Part shown: positions 1 through 10,529 of the stretch, piece after piece | Layout: each line of letters starts with the position of its first letter | How positions within the stretch are numbered: position 1 is the stretch's first letter | Source: Zygnema cylindricum | Lineage: Eukaryota; Streptophyta; Zygnematophyceae; Zygnematales; Zygnemataceae | Length of the DNA: 49,347 nucleotides | NCBI GenBank assembly: GCA_037447655.1 | Contig: JBBHKE010002682.1 | Span: 1 to 49,347, forward strand | Direction: 5' to 3' | Program-made: the position numbers and the translations under genes | Notes under the pieces: generated by a model | What the model saw: the letters and a program-made list of their open reading frames with translations, nothing else | The model's database searches: none | What the model was told of the DNA's origin: nothing

Positions 1-787
1 GAAAGAGAGAAGGGTGCTCTTGGGTGCTCCTTTTAATCTCTTAAAGAAGATTATGAGAAAGAGGGAGTTTCTCTTCAATGATCAAACATCGCTGGAACCC
101 AACAATTTGACTTACATGTGATGCTTTTAGTTTAGAAAGCCTAAGATTTGGACGAACGCGACGATTGTTGTTTTCGGACAACAATTGATGTTAACAAGCG
201 CGACAAAAGTCTAACCGGTTGCTTACATTTTTCACAACTCAAGTATAGTCAACGGGTTGGACATAAAATCCGTACAATATTGTACCGAATCCTTTATGTT
301 TTTTGGGTAGGCGGTACATTTCCATACATGTTGACGTAGATAGTAGCGCGCTTGCAAATTGATTCCTTATTCATATACCATTTTAATATACAAAGCAATT
401 GTGATTGACACATTGAAATGTTGTAAGTGACAAGTGTCCCTTGATTTGACGGAGAGTAAACAGGGGAAGATAGCAAAAAAAAAGTATGTGGGTCAATTGG
501 GACACTGATATAAAAAATATCAAGAGGAAATGAAAATGAAAACAAAGAATCGAAAGATGTCGCCGCAAGTGGGCACTTCTATGCGCCACTCAGTAATTCA
601 CCTACAGCTATGAGAAAACAAAGTAATGAAAATCGTTATAAAGGTCTTGACCTACAGCTATGAGAAAACAGAGTAATGACAATTGTTATAAAGGTCTTGG
701 TCGAGGTGTAAGAGTATGTCGTGGGACCCATATATGAGAGATTGAATGTCACATTGAATTTAAGGCGCCTCGTTGTGACTCAACACA
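1..787. other. No gene recognised; AT-rich intergenic sequence
   Basis: Short open frames occur on both strands but none resembles a known protein, has a plausible start context or shows a repeat-element domain. The only structure seen is the 50-bp tandem duplication at 601-700, listed separately. Confidence 0.5.
601..700. repeat. Tandem duplication, 2 x 50 bp
   Basis: The segment 601-650 (starting CCTACAGCTATGAGAAAACA) is repeated head to tail at 651-700 with only four or five substitutions. Neither copy is coding in a convincing frame. It looks like a recent local slippage or unequal-exchange duplication. Confidence 0.9.
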
Positions 788-789
788 CA

Positions 790-2000
790 AGTTAAATTAA
801 AAAGCACGATAGTAAACCATCTGAGTCCGAGGGTACAAAAAGGGCGGCAAGGAAAAAACTGAAACACTACAAGTAAGGCAATAAAAAACAAAGAAAGCAA
901 CGTGAACACATAACAAATGGCAAGTAAAATAAAAGCACCCAAACCCAAAATGAGAAGCATACCAACGAACAAAAAACAAAACTACAAGCCCAACCCCAAC
1001 TTAATTAAATATCTACTAAAAGCAACCCCATAAGTCCCCCAAGCCAAAGGTTGAACGTTGAGGGAGTTCCGGAAGACGTCGACGATCCATAACCACCATA
1101 GCCGACCGAAGGAAAATATAAGCTAGCACTCGTTGTAAAGCCACAGATAAACGTTGACGATAAAAAGAAGTAAGGACTGAATAAGGAGGGCTCCCAGGTC
1201 CTCGTTGCTCAAAAGCACGTCGAGCAGAGGTACGCAAAAACTCGTCCAACGCAACACCCTAACAACCAAAGATCTCGACCGCCATCGGAATAAAGTCATC
1301 CATAGGATTCCAGTGGGCATAATCACGCTCCTTTGACTTAGCGCCATCACGCGATGCCACCCCAACATGTCGAGCCGCCTAACGAACAACTGTAGCCAAA
1401 GTAGGGTTCGCCAAAACAATATCACCGAAGATTCGACGGGCACCATCGAGCAAATCAACATCGATCTTGCGCGAAGGAATAATATGAAAAACCTCCTGAC
1501 GCACAAAACACCACCCTTTCGAAGCGATAGATGCAACATCGTCACAAATAATTTCATGCGCCTGGATCAATTCTCCCATATAGGAGAAACAAAGCAAATC
1601 GACACCATCGGGCCCCAAGACACAAGCACAGGCACAAACAAGAGAGCAAAGTAAAAGAGGATGGGGGAGGCCAAGGCAAAACTTGAGGGCGGTAAAGAAC
1701 TGAGCAGGTGAGAATTGGAAAGTGGAGAAAATAGGTGTTGCGAATAGCCAAGACACAGAACTTGGGCCACCATAACAGAGAATACCGACACGCGAAGAAT
1801 CAGAGGGAAGCGCCTTGAGAAGCTCGGATTTAATGGGGGCGACAACTTGATCAAAATCGATTCCTAGACACGATCAACGGATTTCGTAACAAGGGTGGAA
1901 AAAAGCGTCACATCCACCAGGGCATGAGGAGGAAGAGAACATGACAAGTCCAATATAAAATGTTTGGAAGGCAAACACACCGTTTAAAACTCGGGGGACC
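790..2000 (-). mobile_element. Non-LTR retrotransposon (LINE) 3' end, 5'-truncated
   Basis: The minus strand carries the last part of a LINE ORF2 (about 1900 down to 1016) followed by a 3' untranslated tail ending near 790. The tail has a block reading GCCGCCCTTTTTGTACCC followed by a CTCAGATGG-type segment. The same block recurs at about 2470-2622 and 35290-35390, which marks it as the 3' terminus of a dispersed family. The upstream endonuclease and RT parts are missing, as expected of 5'-truncated LINE copies. The exact 5' limit near 1900-2000 is uncertain because the reading frame decays there. Confidence 0.7.
1016..1900 (-). pseudogene. LINE ORF2 C-terminal region (post-RT domain)
   Basis: Read on the minus strand across at least one stop or frame change, the translation contains, in order, SWLFATPIFSTF, FCLGLPHPLL, GPDGVDLLCFSYMGELIQAH, RKIDVDLLDGARRIFGDIVL, FIPMAVEIFGC and a final SVLTSFYRQRLSVALQRVLA. 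This order (A-W-L-x-A-x-P, R/C-LGLP, D-P-x-G-D-H-x-L-x-C-like, R-x-D-V-L-L, F-x-P-x-A-V-E, RQRxSVALQR) is the pattern I know from the region after the reverse transcriptase in plant- and protist-type LINE ORF2 proteins. A stop interrupts the frame near the VEIFGC segment. Here it is a relic with no RT core left. Identification is by motif recall, not alignment. Confidence 0.65.
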
Positions 2001-2460
2001 ACAATGGCGAGAACGGGGGTGTCATCGTCTAACAAGCTAGAAAGTACACCATCTCCAACTACAATAATGAACTTGTGCTCTCGATACTGACCAAACGAAA
2101 GGTGATTTTGCGGAAATCATTTTTGTTTCTATAACACTTGACGCTTGATAATTGGTAACACTTAATGAGAATTGCTCACAACTGCGGAAAAATGTTAGCC
2201 TTTTGTGAGATAAATTAGATTTATTGAGAAATCATAGCTGGTCATTATTGTTCTAAGATAAAATGTTATCTAAACTTTAGAAAAAAAACTAAATTTTAAA
2301 CTTTTGTATAATACGAGGTATAATATACACACATATGTGTCTACATGAAACTTAAGACTTTTTCGTCATTCATTTTTACGTTGCGTATAATTTGCCTATT
2401 TGAATGCGATAGAGTGATACCGTGAAGCGCTATTAGTGTAAAATAAACTATTAGTGTAAG
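2001..2460. other. No gene recognised
   Basis: AT-rich sequence with no open frame worth naming. Its first 100 bases may still belong to the upstream part of the LINE ORF2, but the translation is too eroded to say. Confidence 0.4.
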
Positions 2461-2469
2461 GAATACCCT

Positions 2470-2622
2470 AATTTATAAAAAAGCACGCTTGTAAACCTCC
2501 TGAGTCTATGGGAACAAAAAGGGCAAAAATGCAAAAACTCAGAAACGAGATGTGGAGGGAAACAAGCACAAAAGATTAATAAGGCAAAAGCAAAGAACAC
2601 ACAAAAAAAGACCTGTAAAACA
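2470..2622 (-). mobile_element. Detached LINE 3' tail
   Basis: This segment matches the 3' tail of the LINE at 790-1000: both share AAGCACG, a GTAAACC-CTGAGTC block and GGGAACAAAAAGGGC-type sequence, in the same orientation. No coding sequence is attached. It is a very short 5'-truncated insertion of the same family or a split piece of the neighbouring copy. Confidence 0.6.
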
Positions 2623-3006
2623 AAGACACAGTTTTACACACACATAGAAGCAGGGAAAGTAGGGAATAATGTTTGAAACTCTCATAGACGTAAAACCATT
2701 AGATTAATAAGCATCAAAATAGAACGTTGTTAGCTAAAACTTTCTAAGTATTTCTATACAAAATTGAAAGTAGGTAACGTATAAACACTATTTTAGGGTT
2801 TTTACTTAATCTTCGTTACAAAGCCACGTCGTGCAAACTCAACTTCGAACATAAAAGTTAACTACCTCCAAAGCAAATTTAAAACAAAGTGACACATGAG
2901 CAGCTAACAAGTAAACTCATTCTGTTGAATTATGAGGTTTATTGTATTTTCGATGTCATAAGGTAGCAAAAATAAAAGGGTCTTATTTGACAGTCATGCT
3001 TTACCT

Positions 3007-3064
3007 TTCTCTCCCTCCAGTCCTAATACTTGTTGTAGTCACTAAAGACTAGTGAGAGAGAGAG
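3007..3064 (+). promoter_or_regulatory. Conserved U3 hairpin
   Basis: A pyrimidine arm (3007-3022, TTTCTCTCCCTCCAGTC-like) can pair with a purine arm (3047-3064, GACTAGTGAGAGAGAGAG) around a loop containing CTTGTTGTAGTCACT. The same arrangement with different arm sequences occurs in the LTRs of CopC, CopD and the solo LTR, so pairing rather than sequence seems to be kept. Role unknown. In genomic RNA it would lie near the 3' end. Confidence 0.55.
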
Positions 3065-3231
3065 AGACAGCCATGGCGGCCTCAGTAGATTGCAGAAAAT
3101 AGTGAGGTCGGTCCATGGCAAAAAGGTGATGGACCAAGGATTTGATCCTAGTCCCTACAGATTAACGGATTAGCCAGCCGGCTTATCCGATAGTTTGGTA
3201 TCCGGTGCTAACATATGTAGGAATTTATAGC

Positions 3232-3241
3232 TATATAAATA
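3232..3241 (+). promoter_or_regulatory. TATA box of the LTR promoter
   Basis: TATATAAATA lies in the middle of the LTR. The equivalent site is kept in the other family-A LTRs, for example TATATAAACG near 14363 and TATATAAATA near 36398. It is the likely RNA polymerase II TATA element, placing the U3/R border about 30 bases downstream. This is inferred from position and conservation. Confidence 0.6.
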
Positions 3242-3792
3242 TGTACTAGTTGATTAATTCGATTAACTAATAGATTGGAACTGGAGACATTGATTCCAAA
3301 AAGTGTTTGTTTTCTTACTAACACAGGTTTGGATCGCACAGAATTCAGTGATACAGACACTAAATTTTGAGGGCGCAAGCAACGTCGTCTTTTCAATGGC
3401 CATGTCGTACATTAGCCATACAGAAAGTACATTGGCAATGGTACCTTTGTATACTGTATAGTCTTCTGATAAGATCTGTACATCAGTATTTGAGGGTTCA
3501 GAGAGGGGTTTAGGACTTAGAGATTTTGGTAGGTAGCAGCCTCTCCCCCAGAGAGCTTGTATAAAAATATGCATCTTTGCCATTTGGAAATTAATCGCCT
3601 GGTTGGGCGTTTTGAGCAAAACTCTTTTGCATTGGACTCAAAGAAGTCCATCCTTCACAAGGTTGAAGGCATTCAAAGCCCTTGTTTGCCAAGGTGGCAG
3701 TTGTTCTAAGAGAAAGGGAGGCACTTAAAATTATCCTAGCGGCTTTAAGTAGGCTGCATATTTGTGCACAAATGGAGGTCATAGTATTGCAA

Positions 3793-3806
3793 GTTACGGG
3801 CCCACC
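3793..3806 (+). other. CopA primer binding site (initiator tRNA-Met anticodon arm)
   Basis: GTTACGGGCCCACC follows the LTR after one base. The intact version in CopB and CopD is GTTATGGGCCCACC, which is complementary to GGTGGGCCCATAAC, the anticodon stem-loop of plant-type initiator tRNA-Met. This implies priming by a tRNA 5' half, as in Drosophila copia, rather than by the 3' CCA end. CopA has T to C at the base that also destroys the AUG. Confidence 0.75.
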
Positions 3807-4717
3807 CTCTAGGGTGCCCGTTTTCGATGAAACATGATTTATTGACTGGAACAAAATGTTGAGGAGAGCACTTGTTGGAAAGAGGTTATGGGGTATTGTG
3901 AATGGTCGTGTGGGGCGACCATCCAGATAATTGAAGCTCCATCGGGATTCAAAGGATTGCGAATCACAGCCAGTCGGAAAAGGAGGATGGAAAAATAGAA
4001 AGTAGCGTTGCCAATTCAGGAAAGGAAAAGGAAAAGCTGACACAGATGACTTCGAGATTGGCACCTAAGATGGTGTCCACGGAAGTGATGCCTAAAACTA
4101 GGGATAATGATCGTGATATTTAGGAATTTAGTAACTCAATTGCTTACCATTTCATTTTCAACCACCTTTCTTGTAAAGTGGCCACACCTCATCTGAATGT
4201 AGAGAGAGTGGCAAAATTCAAAAACAGAAACTTGCCAATTAGAAAATTCAGGCATTTGTTCAAAAATGAGAAAAAAATCTTGATTTCTATAATGATTTGG
4301 TCGCTTTATTGGTAGAATTGGAGAGTGCAGGAAAGGCAGAATCTGAAAAGGAGAAGGTGAATACCTCATTGATGAAACTCCGAGAGGAGTATGATAATAT
4401 TGTCAACAAAGTTCAAGATCTACTTGATAGCCTTTAGATTTGGAATACAGTGGTAGGAATGATTCTGGTTAGAGTAAATACCATTGAGCTTTAGAGCAGA
4501 GGAAAGAGCAGTCAAGCCCTAGCCGTCTGAACTAATTGGAGAGACCAAGAATTCCTATGGGACTTTTGGTGGAGGAGGAAGAGGAGCTCACTTGATGGAC
4601 CTAGACCTCAGCCACCAATGGGACTGTGTCATTTTTGCAAGCTACCCGGTTATTACATGGCAGAGTGCATAAGCTGACCGAGTTGAGGCTCACGGAAAAA
4701 TTATCCAGTGTGACTTT
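3795..4717 (+). pseudogene. CopA gag (capsid, nucleocapsid), degenerate
   Basis: From the PBS the frame reads T-G-P-P-S-R-V-P-V-F-D-E-T then a stop, then FIDWNKMLRRALVGKRLWGI. This matches the start of CopD gag (M-G-P-P-S-R-V-P-I-F-N-G) and the usual copia gag opening F-N-G-x-N-Y-x-x-W. A segment near 4140 reads SIAYHFIFNHL and VATPHL, also kept in CopB. The nucleocapsid knuckle near 4621-4668 reads CHFCKLPGYYMAEC: the histidine of CCHC is tyrosine. Many stops and frame changes are present. The 3' end of gag is interrupted by LTR-B1 at 4718 and resumes at 5563 with the lysine/glutamate-rich linker. Confidence 0.7.
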
Positions 4718-5562
4718 TGTTTTTTTGAGACAACTGCTGGTACTGAAGATGAAGAAGATACAGCAGTAGTCATTGTAGAACAAATGAAGAGAGGAAACTT
4801 CCACAAAGATCGATGAATGAAAAGCAACTTTGACAGACTATAACTTTCAGTACGGGGAATCAATGATCCTTAAAATCTACCACAGTGTAGATAACATACA
4901 AAAAAATATACACAAAAAATTTCACTTAATTCTGTTTACAGACATGTGAGATATTCAGAGATGAAATTACATAAAACTGAGTGTACAGTTTTCATATCAT
5001 TTGTTCCTAAAAACAAATTCTACTAAGTCCTACTTTTATACACTGAAGCAATACTAAATTGTACGGAGGCATTCGAGCCGTACGTCTAACAACAATACAG
5101 TGAGTATACTTGTGTACACAAGGTATGTCATAAATGACACATTCTAAACTAATCAACTAATTCACTATAGACAAAATTTTGTTCTAACGAATATTTACAC
5201 CAACAATCAAAATCACGATAATAGAGAAAAGATATCGTGGTCTAGTCACGCCTTGTTAACAGTTATCCGCAATAGCTATCAGCCGTCCGATCACCAAATT
5301 CGGCACCGCGGATGTGCTCTTAGGAATCATGTGGTCCTCACTGAAAGTATGTATGTCCATGGAGGACATAATCAAGCATTTCTCGAAGCAGATGACGAGT
5401 GTCCCTAGTGTGACTGAACCATGAACTCCGAATTTTACTATCACACTAATTCTAGCACATACTGAGCTAAACTTACCCCAAAAATAAACTAAGTCTTTAA
5501 CAACTCTCTTTCTCTCTCTCAACCCAAAAATAGAGAGGACTAAAGCCTTCCAAAAAACAACA
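4718..5562 (-). mobile_element. LTR-B1: solo LTR of a second copia-like family, inside CopA gag
   Basis: On the minus strand it runs from TGTTGTTTTTTGG to AAAAAACA. Flanks are ACTTT (4713-4717) and ACTTC (5563-5567), a near-perfect 5-bp target duplication. It is about 845 bp and homologous end to end to 7077-7879 and 23535-24405. Near its 3' end (minus) an ATG opens the peptide MTTAVSSSSSVPAVVSKK, conserved among the three copies. CopA gag continues on both sides, so it is an insertion. No internal region is present; LTR-LTR recombination is the usual explanation. Confidence 0.8.
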
Positions 5563-5567
5563 ACTTC

Positions 5568-7019
5568 CGAAAAGGAGAAGGCACTCGTAACAACATAGGT
5601 GAAAAGGGAGCTCGGAAAAGAGGAGATCACGAACGAAGAGGACGGGGAGCTTATTCTCAACAAAAAACTAGAAGAGACGGAAATTCCAAAGAGGCAGAAA
5701 TGTGCAATCGGAGTTGTCCGAGAAGCTACGCAGAAATGTTGGATTATTGACCTTGGTGCCTCAATGCATATGTGCCGTGAAAAGCAGTTATTTACTAAGC
5801 TAAGAAATACTAAGCTGAGAAAGGTTCATACTGTAGAGATAGAGTATAAGGATGGGAGAGTAGTAACTACAGATCAAGTGGGATTAGGAGATCTAAAGGT
5901 ACTAGTGGAGGGTTAGACATCCATAGTTACATTCTTAAATGTCTTCTATATACCTTAGTTAAGCAAGAATCTCATCTTTACCTCTGTTCTAGATGATAAA
6001 GATTTTGAAACTTACACTAAGAAGGGAACTTTTACAACAAAGTATGATGACGAGATCTATTTCGTTGCTGAAAAGGGTATCCAATGAATGTTTAGGATTA
6101 ACTTGAGCAATGAAAAAAATATTGCTTATTATGTTGGTGTCCGTGAGATAATGATACGTCATAAGCGGTTGGGGCATATGCATTTGGAAAGATTAAAGAA
6201 AATGAAAAAGCTGGAAGTAGTGGAAGGGATTCACTTTGAAGGTAGTGAAGTGATGGATGATTGTAGTGGTTGTGCACAAGGTAAGGCTCACAGATTGTGA
6301 TTCCCCAAAATTTGTCACGTATAATGGGGAAAAGGTACTAGATCTTGTACACACTGATATATGTGGACCAACTAAAGTACCTTCGATAGGAGGGAAAATA
6401 TAAATTCTAACTATAACTGATGACTGGTCTCGATACACAGTTTTATTTTCTTAAAATCAAATCTGAAACACCACTTTACTTTAAAAAATGTAAAGCATGG
6501 AGTGAGAAGTTGCATAGAACCCCTATTTAGAGAATCCGGAATGATAATTGGGGGGAATACACATTTGACTAGTTTGAGGATTTCTTGAGAGATGAAGGAT
6601 TGCAACATCAAAATACTATCCTTGATAATTTAGAGCAAAATGGTATAGCTAAAAGGGTGAAGAGAACTCTATGTGATAGTGCTCTAAGCATGCTAATAGA
6701 CAAAAATAGGAAAATGCTTCACGGCCGAAGCTTTAAATAAAACAAAATACATCTAGAATAGACTTCTTACTGAAACTATTAAAAGGGAAACACCTTATGA
6801 GAGATGGGTAGGAAAGAAGCCGGAAGCATCTCATTTGACAATATTTGGGAGTCAAATGTATAGCCTGTATTGTGATCAAAAGAATAGGAAAGTAAATGCT
6901 TAAAGAAAGCGGCGATATTAAGTGGGATATGATTGGAATATCAAGGGATATCGAGTCAATGATCCCAAGATAAATGATATTATAATGGTTAATCATCAAG
7001 TTGTCATTGATAAAAAAAA
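5568..7019 (+). pseudogene. CopA protease and integrase, degenerate
   Basis: Protease: CWIIDLGASMHMCREKQLFT near 5739-5790, where the active-site D-S/T-G reads D-L-G. Next come GDLKVLVEG, a stop, and KNLIFTSVLDDKDFET. Integrase zinc finger: RHKRLGHMHLERLKKMKKLE near 6158, then DDCSGCAQGKAH near 6255-6293. The core has the first aspartate in VHTDICGP (~6350), the second in NDNWGEY (~6540), but the catalytic glutamate is lysine (NGIAKRVKRT, ~6640-6665). Several stops (5914, 6087, 6298) interrupt it. After VVID the sequence breaks off at 7019, where CopB is inserted, and continues at 25886. Confidence 0.8.
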
Positions 7020-8768
7020 TGTAACTCTGTGACCTTCATTGGTCCACATTATGTCCAACTTAAATAAAGTCTCTGTTGTTCTGAAACAACTGCTGGTACT
7101 GAAGATGAATAAGAAGCAGCAGTAGTAGTCATTGTAGAACAAATCAAGAGAGGATGCTTCCACAAATTCCAATGGCAAAACAGGAACTTTGACAAACAAC
7201 AATTTTCAGCACAAAGACAAAATAGCCCCACAAATCTACTACACTAAAGATATTATACAAACGAACATACACATAAAATTTCACTTAATTCTGCTCACAC
7301 ATCTGTGAGATATTCAGAGGTGAATTTTCATAAAAACTGAGTGTACAGTTTTTCATATCATTTGTTCCTAATAATCAAATTCACTAAGTCCTACTTCTAT
7401 ATACTGAAACTACACTAAGCTGTACGGAGGCATTCTAGCCATACATCTAACATTCTAACACAACAAATACTGTTAGTATACCTGTGTATTGAAGGTATGT
7501 CATAAACCACATTTTCAACACTCAACAACTTATTCACTACAAACAACGTAAAGTGATAGTGATATAGTCACGCCTCGTCAGTATTTGTTGGCGGCGGCTG
7601 TCAGCCGTCCGATTAGAGGAATTGGCATTGTAGATAAGACTTCACGAAGTCCCGTGGTCTTGCCAAATTTCCGTACGGCCATGGAGGACATACTCACGCA
7701 TTTCTCTCAAGTGACAACGCGTGTCCCAAGTGTGAATGAACCGTGAACTCCCAACTTCACTGTCACACTAATTTTGGTAAGTACTGAGCTGAACTGAACG
7801 AAAAATAACTTAAGTCCTGAACAACTCTCTCTCCCTCAAAGTTGAGGCATAGAGAGGACTAAAGTTTCTAAAAACAACAATATCTAGGATAATATTTTCC
7901 ATTTTGATTTTCCCACTTAATAAGTGCCACTGTGGCACGCAAAAAATTTGATTCACTACAACCCTATGTAGCCTGGACTCCCCTAAGTCCGCAGCAAAAA
8001 GAATGGCTGAAATTGCTCCCTTGAGCATTAAGTTATAGTTAGCCAAAGATGGGCTGTAAAAACAAAAGGTCTCTCAAAGAGAGGTGCCTCAAAAAAGTTT
8101 AAGTCCTAAACTCCCTCTCTAAACCTCCTACTTCGTGTGTACTTGGCCAATCAAAAGATTGTAAGGTACAAGAAGGTACAAGTACCGCTGTACTTCTTCT
8201 ATAACCATAGTACAGCATGGCCGCCCCGTTGACGTGTGTCACTTCCTGAGCCGTAATTGATCCCCCGATAATATCCGTTGTCTAATTATGACATGCCACG
8301 TGTTGTTCGCCGAAATTGGCCAACAAACCGCCAAATGTTCATTCCTATTCCGGCTCCTCTGTGAGTCGTCGATCGCGAACAACATTTGATTTTGATCTCG
8401 TTTCGTTGATTTCGTGAGGTCTTGCACGTTTTATGTTCACTTTGTCCTGTAATCTGTTAAATGAATTATGTCACCGTGTAATGTGTTAAATAAGAATCAA
8501 ACCCAATATATCTAACTATTCATCAAGATCTAACAGATACGGCAGACGGCTGTGCCGTACGACAGTTATCTGAGAGGTCATAGGATAATATCTTATCCTC
8601 GGCACCTATCTTTTGAAAAGGTCTATGTCTCTTGCTCCCTATGCGTGTCTCCTTGTCTGCCTTAGGCTGCCATGGCTGCCTACTAGTCCTCAATGACTAC
8701 GACAAGTATAAGGACTGTACTAAGACTATGGACCACAAAAGATAGAATATAAATATCTTGTTTCAACA
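7020..8768 (-). repeat. CopB 3' LTR (family A) interrupted by LTR-B2
   Basis: On the minus strand it starts TGTTGAAAC at 8768, right after the polypurine tract, and ends AGAGTTACA at 7020. Without LTR-B2 it is about 940 bp. It contains the box GCCATGGC (~8669-8676), a G-box CCACGTGT (~8296) and the paired U3 arms around 8680-8720. One copy of a 59-bp segment present three times in the 5' LTR is found here. Confidence 0.85.
7077..7879 (-). mobile_element. LTR-B2: solo LTR inside CopB 3' LTR
   Basis: Homologous to LTR-B1 and LTR-B3 over its whole length of about 800 bp. On the minus strand it starts TGTTGTTTTTAG and ends TTCAGAACAACA. The interrupted LTR continues on both sides (CTCT before, CTAGGATAATATTTT after, matching CCTCTAGGATAATATTTG at 16430-16450). 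Flanks are TCTGT and ATATC, so the duplication is eroded. The 3'-terminal peptide reads MTTTAASYSSSVPAVVSEQQ; relative to the others it differs by whole codons. Confidence 0.8.
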
Positions 8769-8781
8769 CTCCCCTTATTTT
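8769..8781 (-). other. CopB polypurine tract
   Basis: On the minus strand AAAATAAGGGGAG abuts the LTR start TGTTGAAA. CopD has AAAATAAGAGGAG and CopC AAATAAAAGGAG in the same place. This is the expected plus-strand primer site of an LTR retrotransposon and fixes the LTR boundary. Confidence 0.8.
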
Positions 8782-10490
8782 CTAATATATCTTTTGCTTT
8801 AGTCTGCACTTCTCCCTAAAAAAAAACAACTTGGGAGAAGAAACTAGTTTACCATCTTTCTATCAGATTTGTGTTCCAAACTAATAATTTTTTTCTCAGC
8901 CTTCTCTCTAACAAACATGAGTCAGATATCCATATGCTTTTCTTTAAACTGTTGCTTTGGGTTTGCCGCAATTGCAATCGCAACTTGATTATCGCAAAAT
9001 ATCCTTTGTACTCCATTCTTCATACAACCAAGTTATTGAAGCAAAGATTTCACCCACATTAATTCTTTCAGTGCCAAACAAAATGCCATGTTCTCAGCCT
9101 CCATGTTGGACTGAGCAATTTCCTTTTGTTGCTTGTTGCTCCAACAGCAAGCTCCATTCCCAAAATACAACACATAACAATGAGTACACCTCCTCATCTT
9201 GTTCCTATCAAGTATCGCATGACACTTTTGGCCGCTTCCCAATCTTTCTTCCTGGGATCATCCAGACTCATACCTAATATTCCTACTACTACTGCTTTAT
9301 TAAGACGGGTACAGTTCATAAAATAGATCAAACTAAGGACAACCTCTCGGTACAGAATGTTTTGCATAAACTTTCTTTTTTCTTGTCCTAACTCATTTTT
9401 CGAGATCAAAACTTCTTCTTTTGAGCTCCCCTCATTTTTTTTTTTTAATCCATTGGAGTCATACAACCATTCTCTTTATCCTTTGAAATTTTTCAAGCAT
9501 ATTTCGTATTGCTTCCTTTTGAGTTAACTTTATTATTTTCTTCTCTTAATCCCTCCCCATTTGAATTCCCAAATTTTATATTGCCTCTCCCTAGTCTTTC
9601 TTTTCAAATCTACTCTTTAGATCATTTTTCAATCCATTAATTTTCTCCATTTATTTACTCAAGACAAGCAAATCAGCAACATAGATGGCAATGAAAATTA
9701 TGCTTTCCTTGTCCTCAAACAGATAGATGGAATGATCCGAACTGCTTCGGATATATCCCAAACTTGTCAAACACTCGTCGAGCTTTTTGTTCCATTATCG
9801 TGGAGCCTGCATTAGTCCATAGAGAGATTTTATCAATGTTCACAATTTTCTTTCTTCTCCTTTCTCTACAAATCCTTCTATTTGTCGCATGAAGGTCTTT
9901 TCTTCTAATTTTCCGTGTTAGAAAGCAGTTTTGATGTCCATTTGGTGCAATTCCATGTCTTGCGCTGCTGCTAGACTAAGTAGAATCAGGACAAAGGGAA
10001 ATCTAACAACCGGAGCAAAGGTGTGCTCATGATCGATTCCCTCCTTCTATATATACCCTTTGGCCACTAGTTAAGCATTTTATCGCTCGATAGTATTATG
10101 CGGGTTGAGTTTCAACTTAAATACCCATTTGCATCCTATCGGCTTTCTGTCCGGAAGACAGTCCACCATCTCCCATGTGTTTGCTCCCATAATGGAAGCC
10201 ATCTCATCATTAACGGCTGTCATCCATCTACTCCATTCAGACTATTTATTGCTTTTGAGTAAGTGTGGGGTTTGCTCAAATGTGACGGCTTAGTTACCTT
10301 GTTATTCACTTGCCTCTCTTGAAGTCTCTTGCTACTTCTCCTTTTTCCATCAAAATCGAATGCCCGGATAGAGGGTAATCTTAGATTTCTCTGAATCACT
10401 TCATCTTCTCCCCAATCCGTGGAGTCCATTTCCGGACGTCCATCATCCATTTCCGGTCTTTCCTCGTTTTGAACCGAAAGCAGTGGCTCC
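8782..10490 (-). pseudogene. CopB linker, reverse transcriptase and RNase H, degenerate
   Basis: On the minus strand, from 10490 downward: an acidic linker with RNLRLPSIRAFDFDGKRRSSK (10380-10330), KPHTYSKAINS, then the RT region read in pieces (YKARL-like, the ETxAPVVRFPFV segment near 10000-10030, a DIKTAF segment near 9920, and IAIYVADLLVL near 9660-9690, where the catalytic YVDD has a degraded second position). RNase H follows: YREVVLSLIYFMNCTR (~9330), SVMRYLIGTR, then CCWSNKQQKEIAQSNMEAEN (9150-9090). Stops and frameshifts are frequent. It ends in the lysine-rich tail just before the polypurine tract. Confidence 0.72.
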
Positions 10491-10529
10491 AAGAGCGGGT
10501 CAGTATTGGTTAGATCTTTCTCTTCCTCT

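Larger units (their letters stand above)
2923..3791 (+). repeat. CopA 5' LTR (family A)
   Basis: Starts TGTTGAAT and ends ATTGCA, immediately before a one-base spacer and the PBS. Compared with the 3' LTR it lacks roughly 140 bp around 3375, where a short GTCGTC segment replaces a stretch that holds the G-box in the other copy. It lacks the MITE found in the 3' LTR, so it preserves that empty site (GTACTAGTTG near 3242). The U3 hairpin at 3007-3064, the box GCCATGGC (3070-3077) and a TATA box are present. Confidence 0.9.

Noticed and set aside
1123-1557. 144-aa minus-strand open frame as a gene
   Set aside because: It is an out-of-frame shadow of the LINE ORF2 C-terminus, which reads sensibly in the neighbouring frame.
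4718-5562. LTR-B copies as a TIR DNA transposon (GTTGTT...AACAAC)
   Set aside because: TG...CA borders with 5-bp repeats (ATAGT exact in copy 3, ACTTT/ACTTC in copy 1) fit a solo LTR better; the apparent TIR is only six bases.
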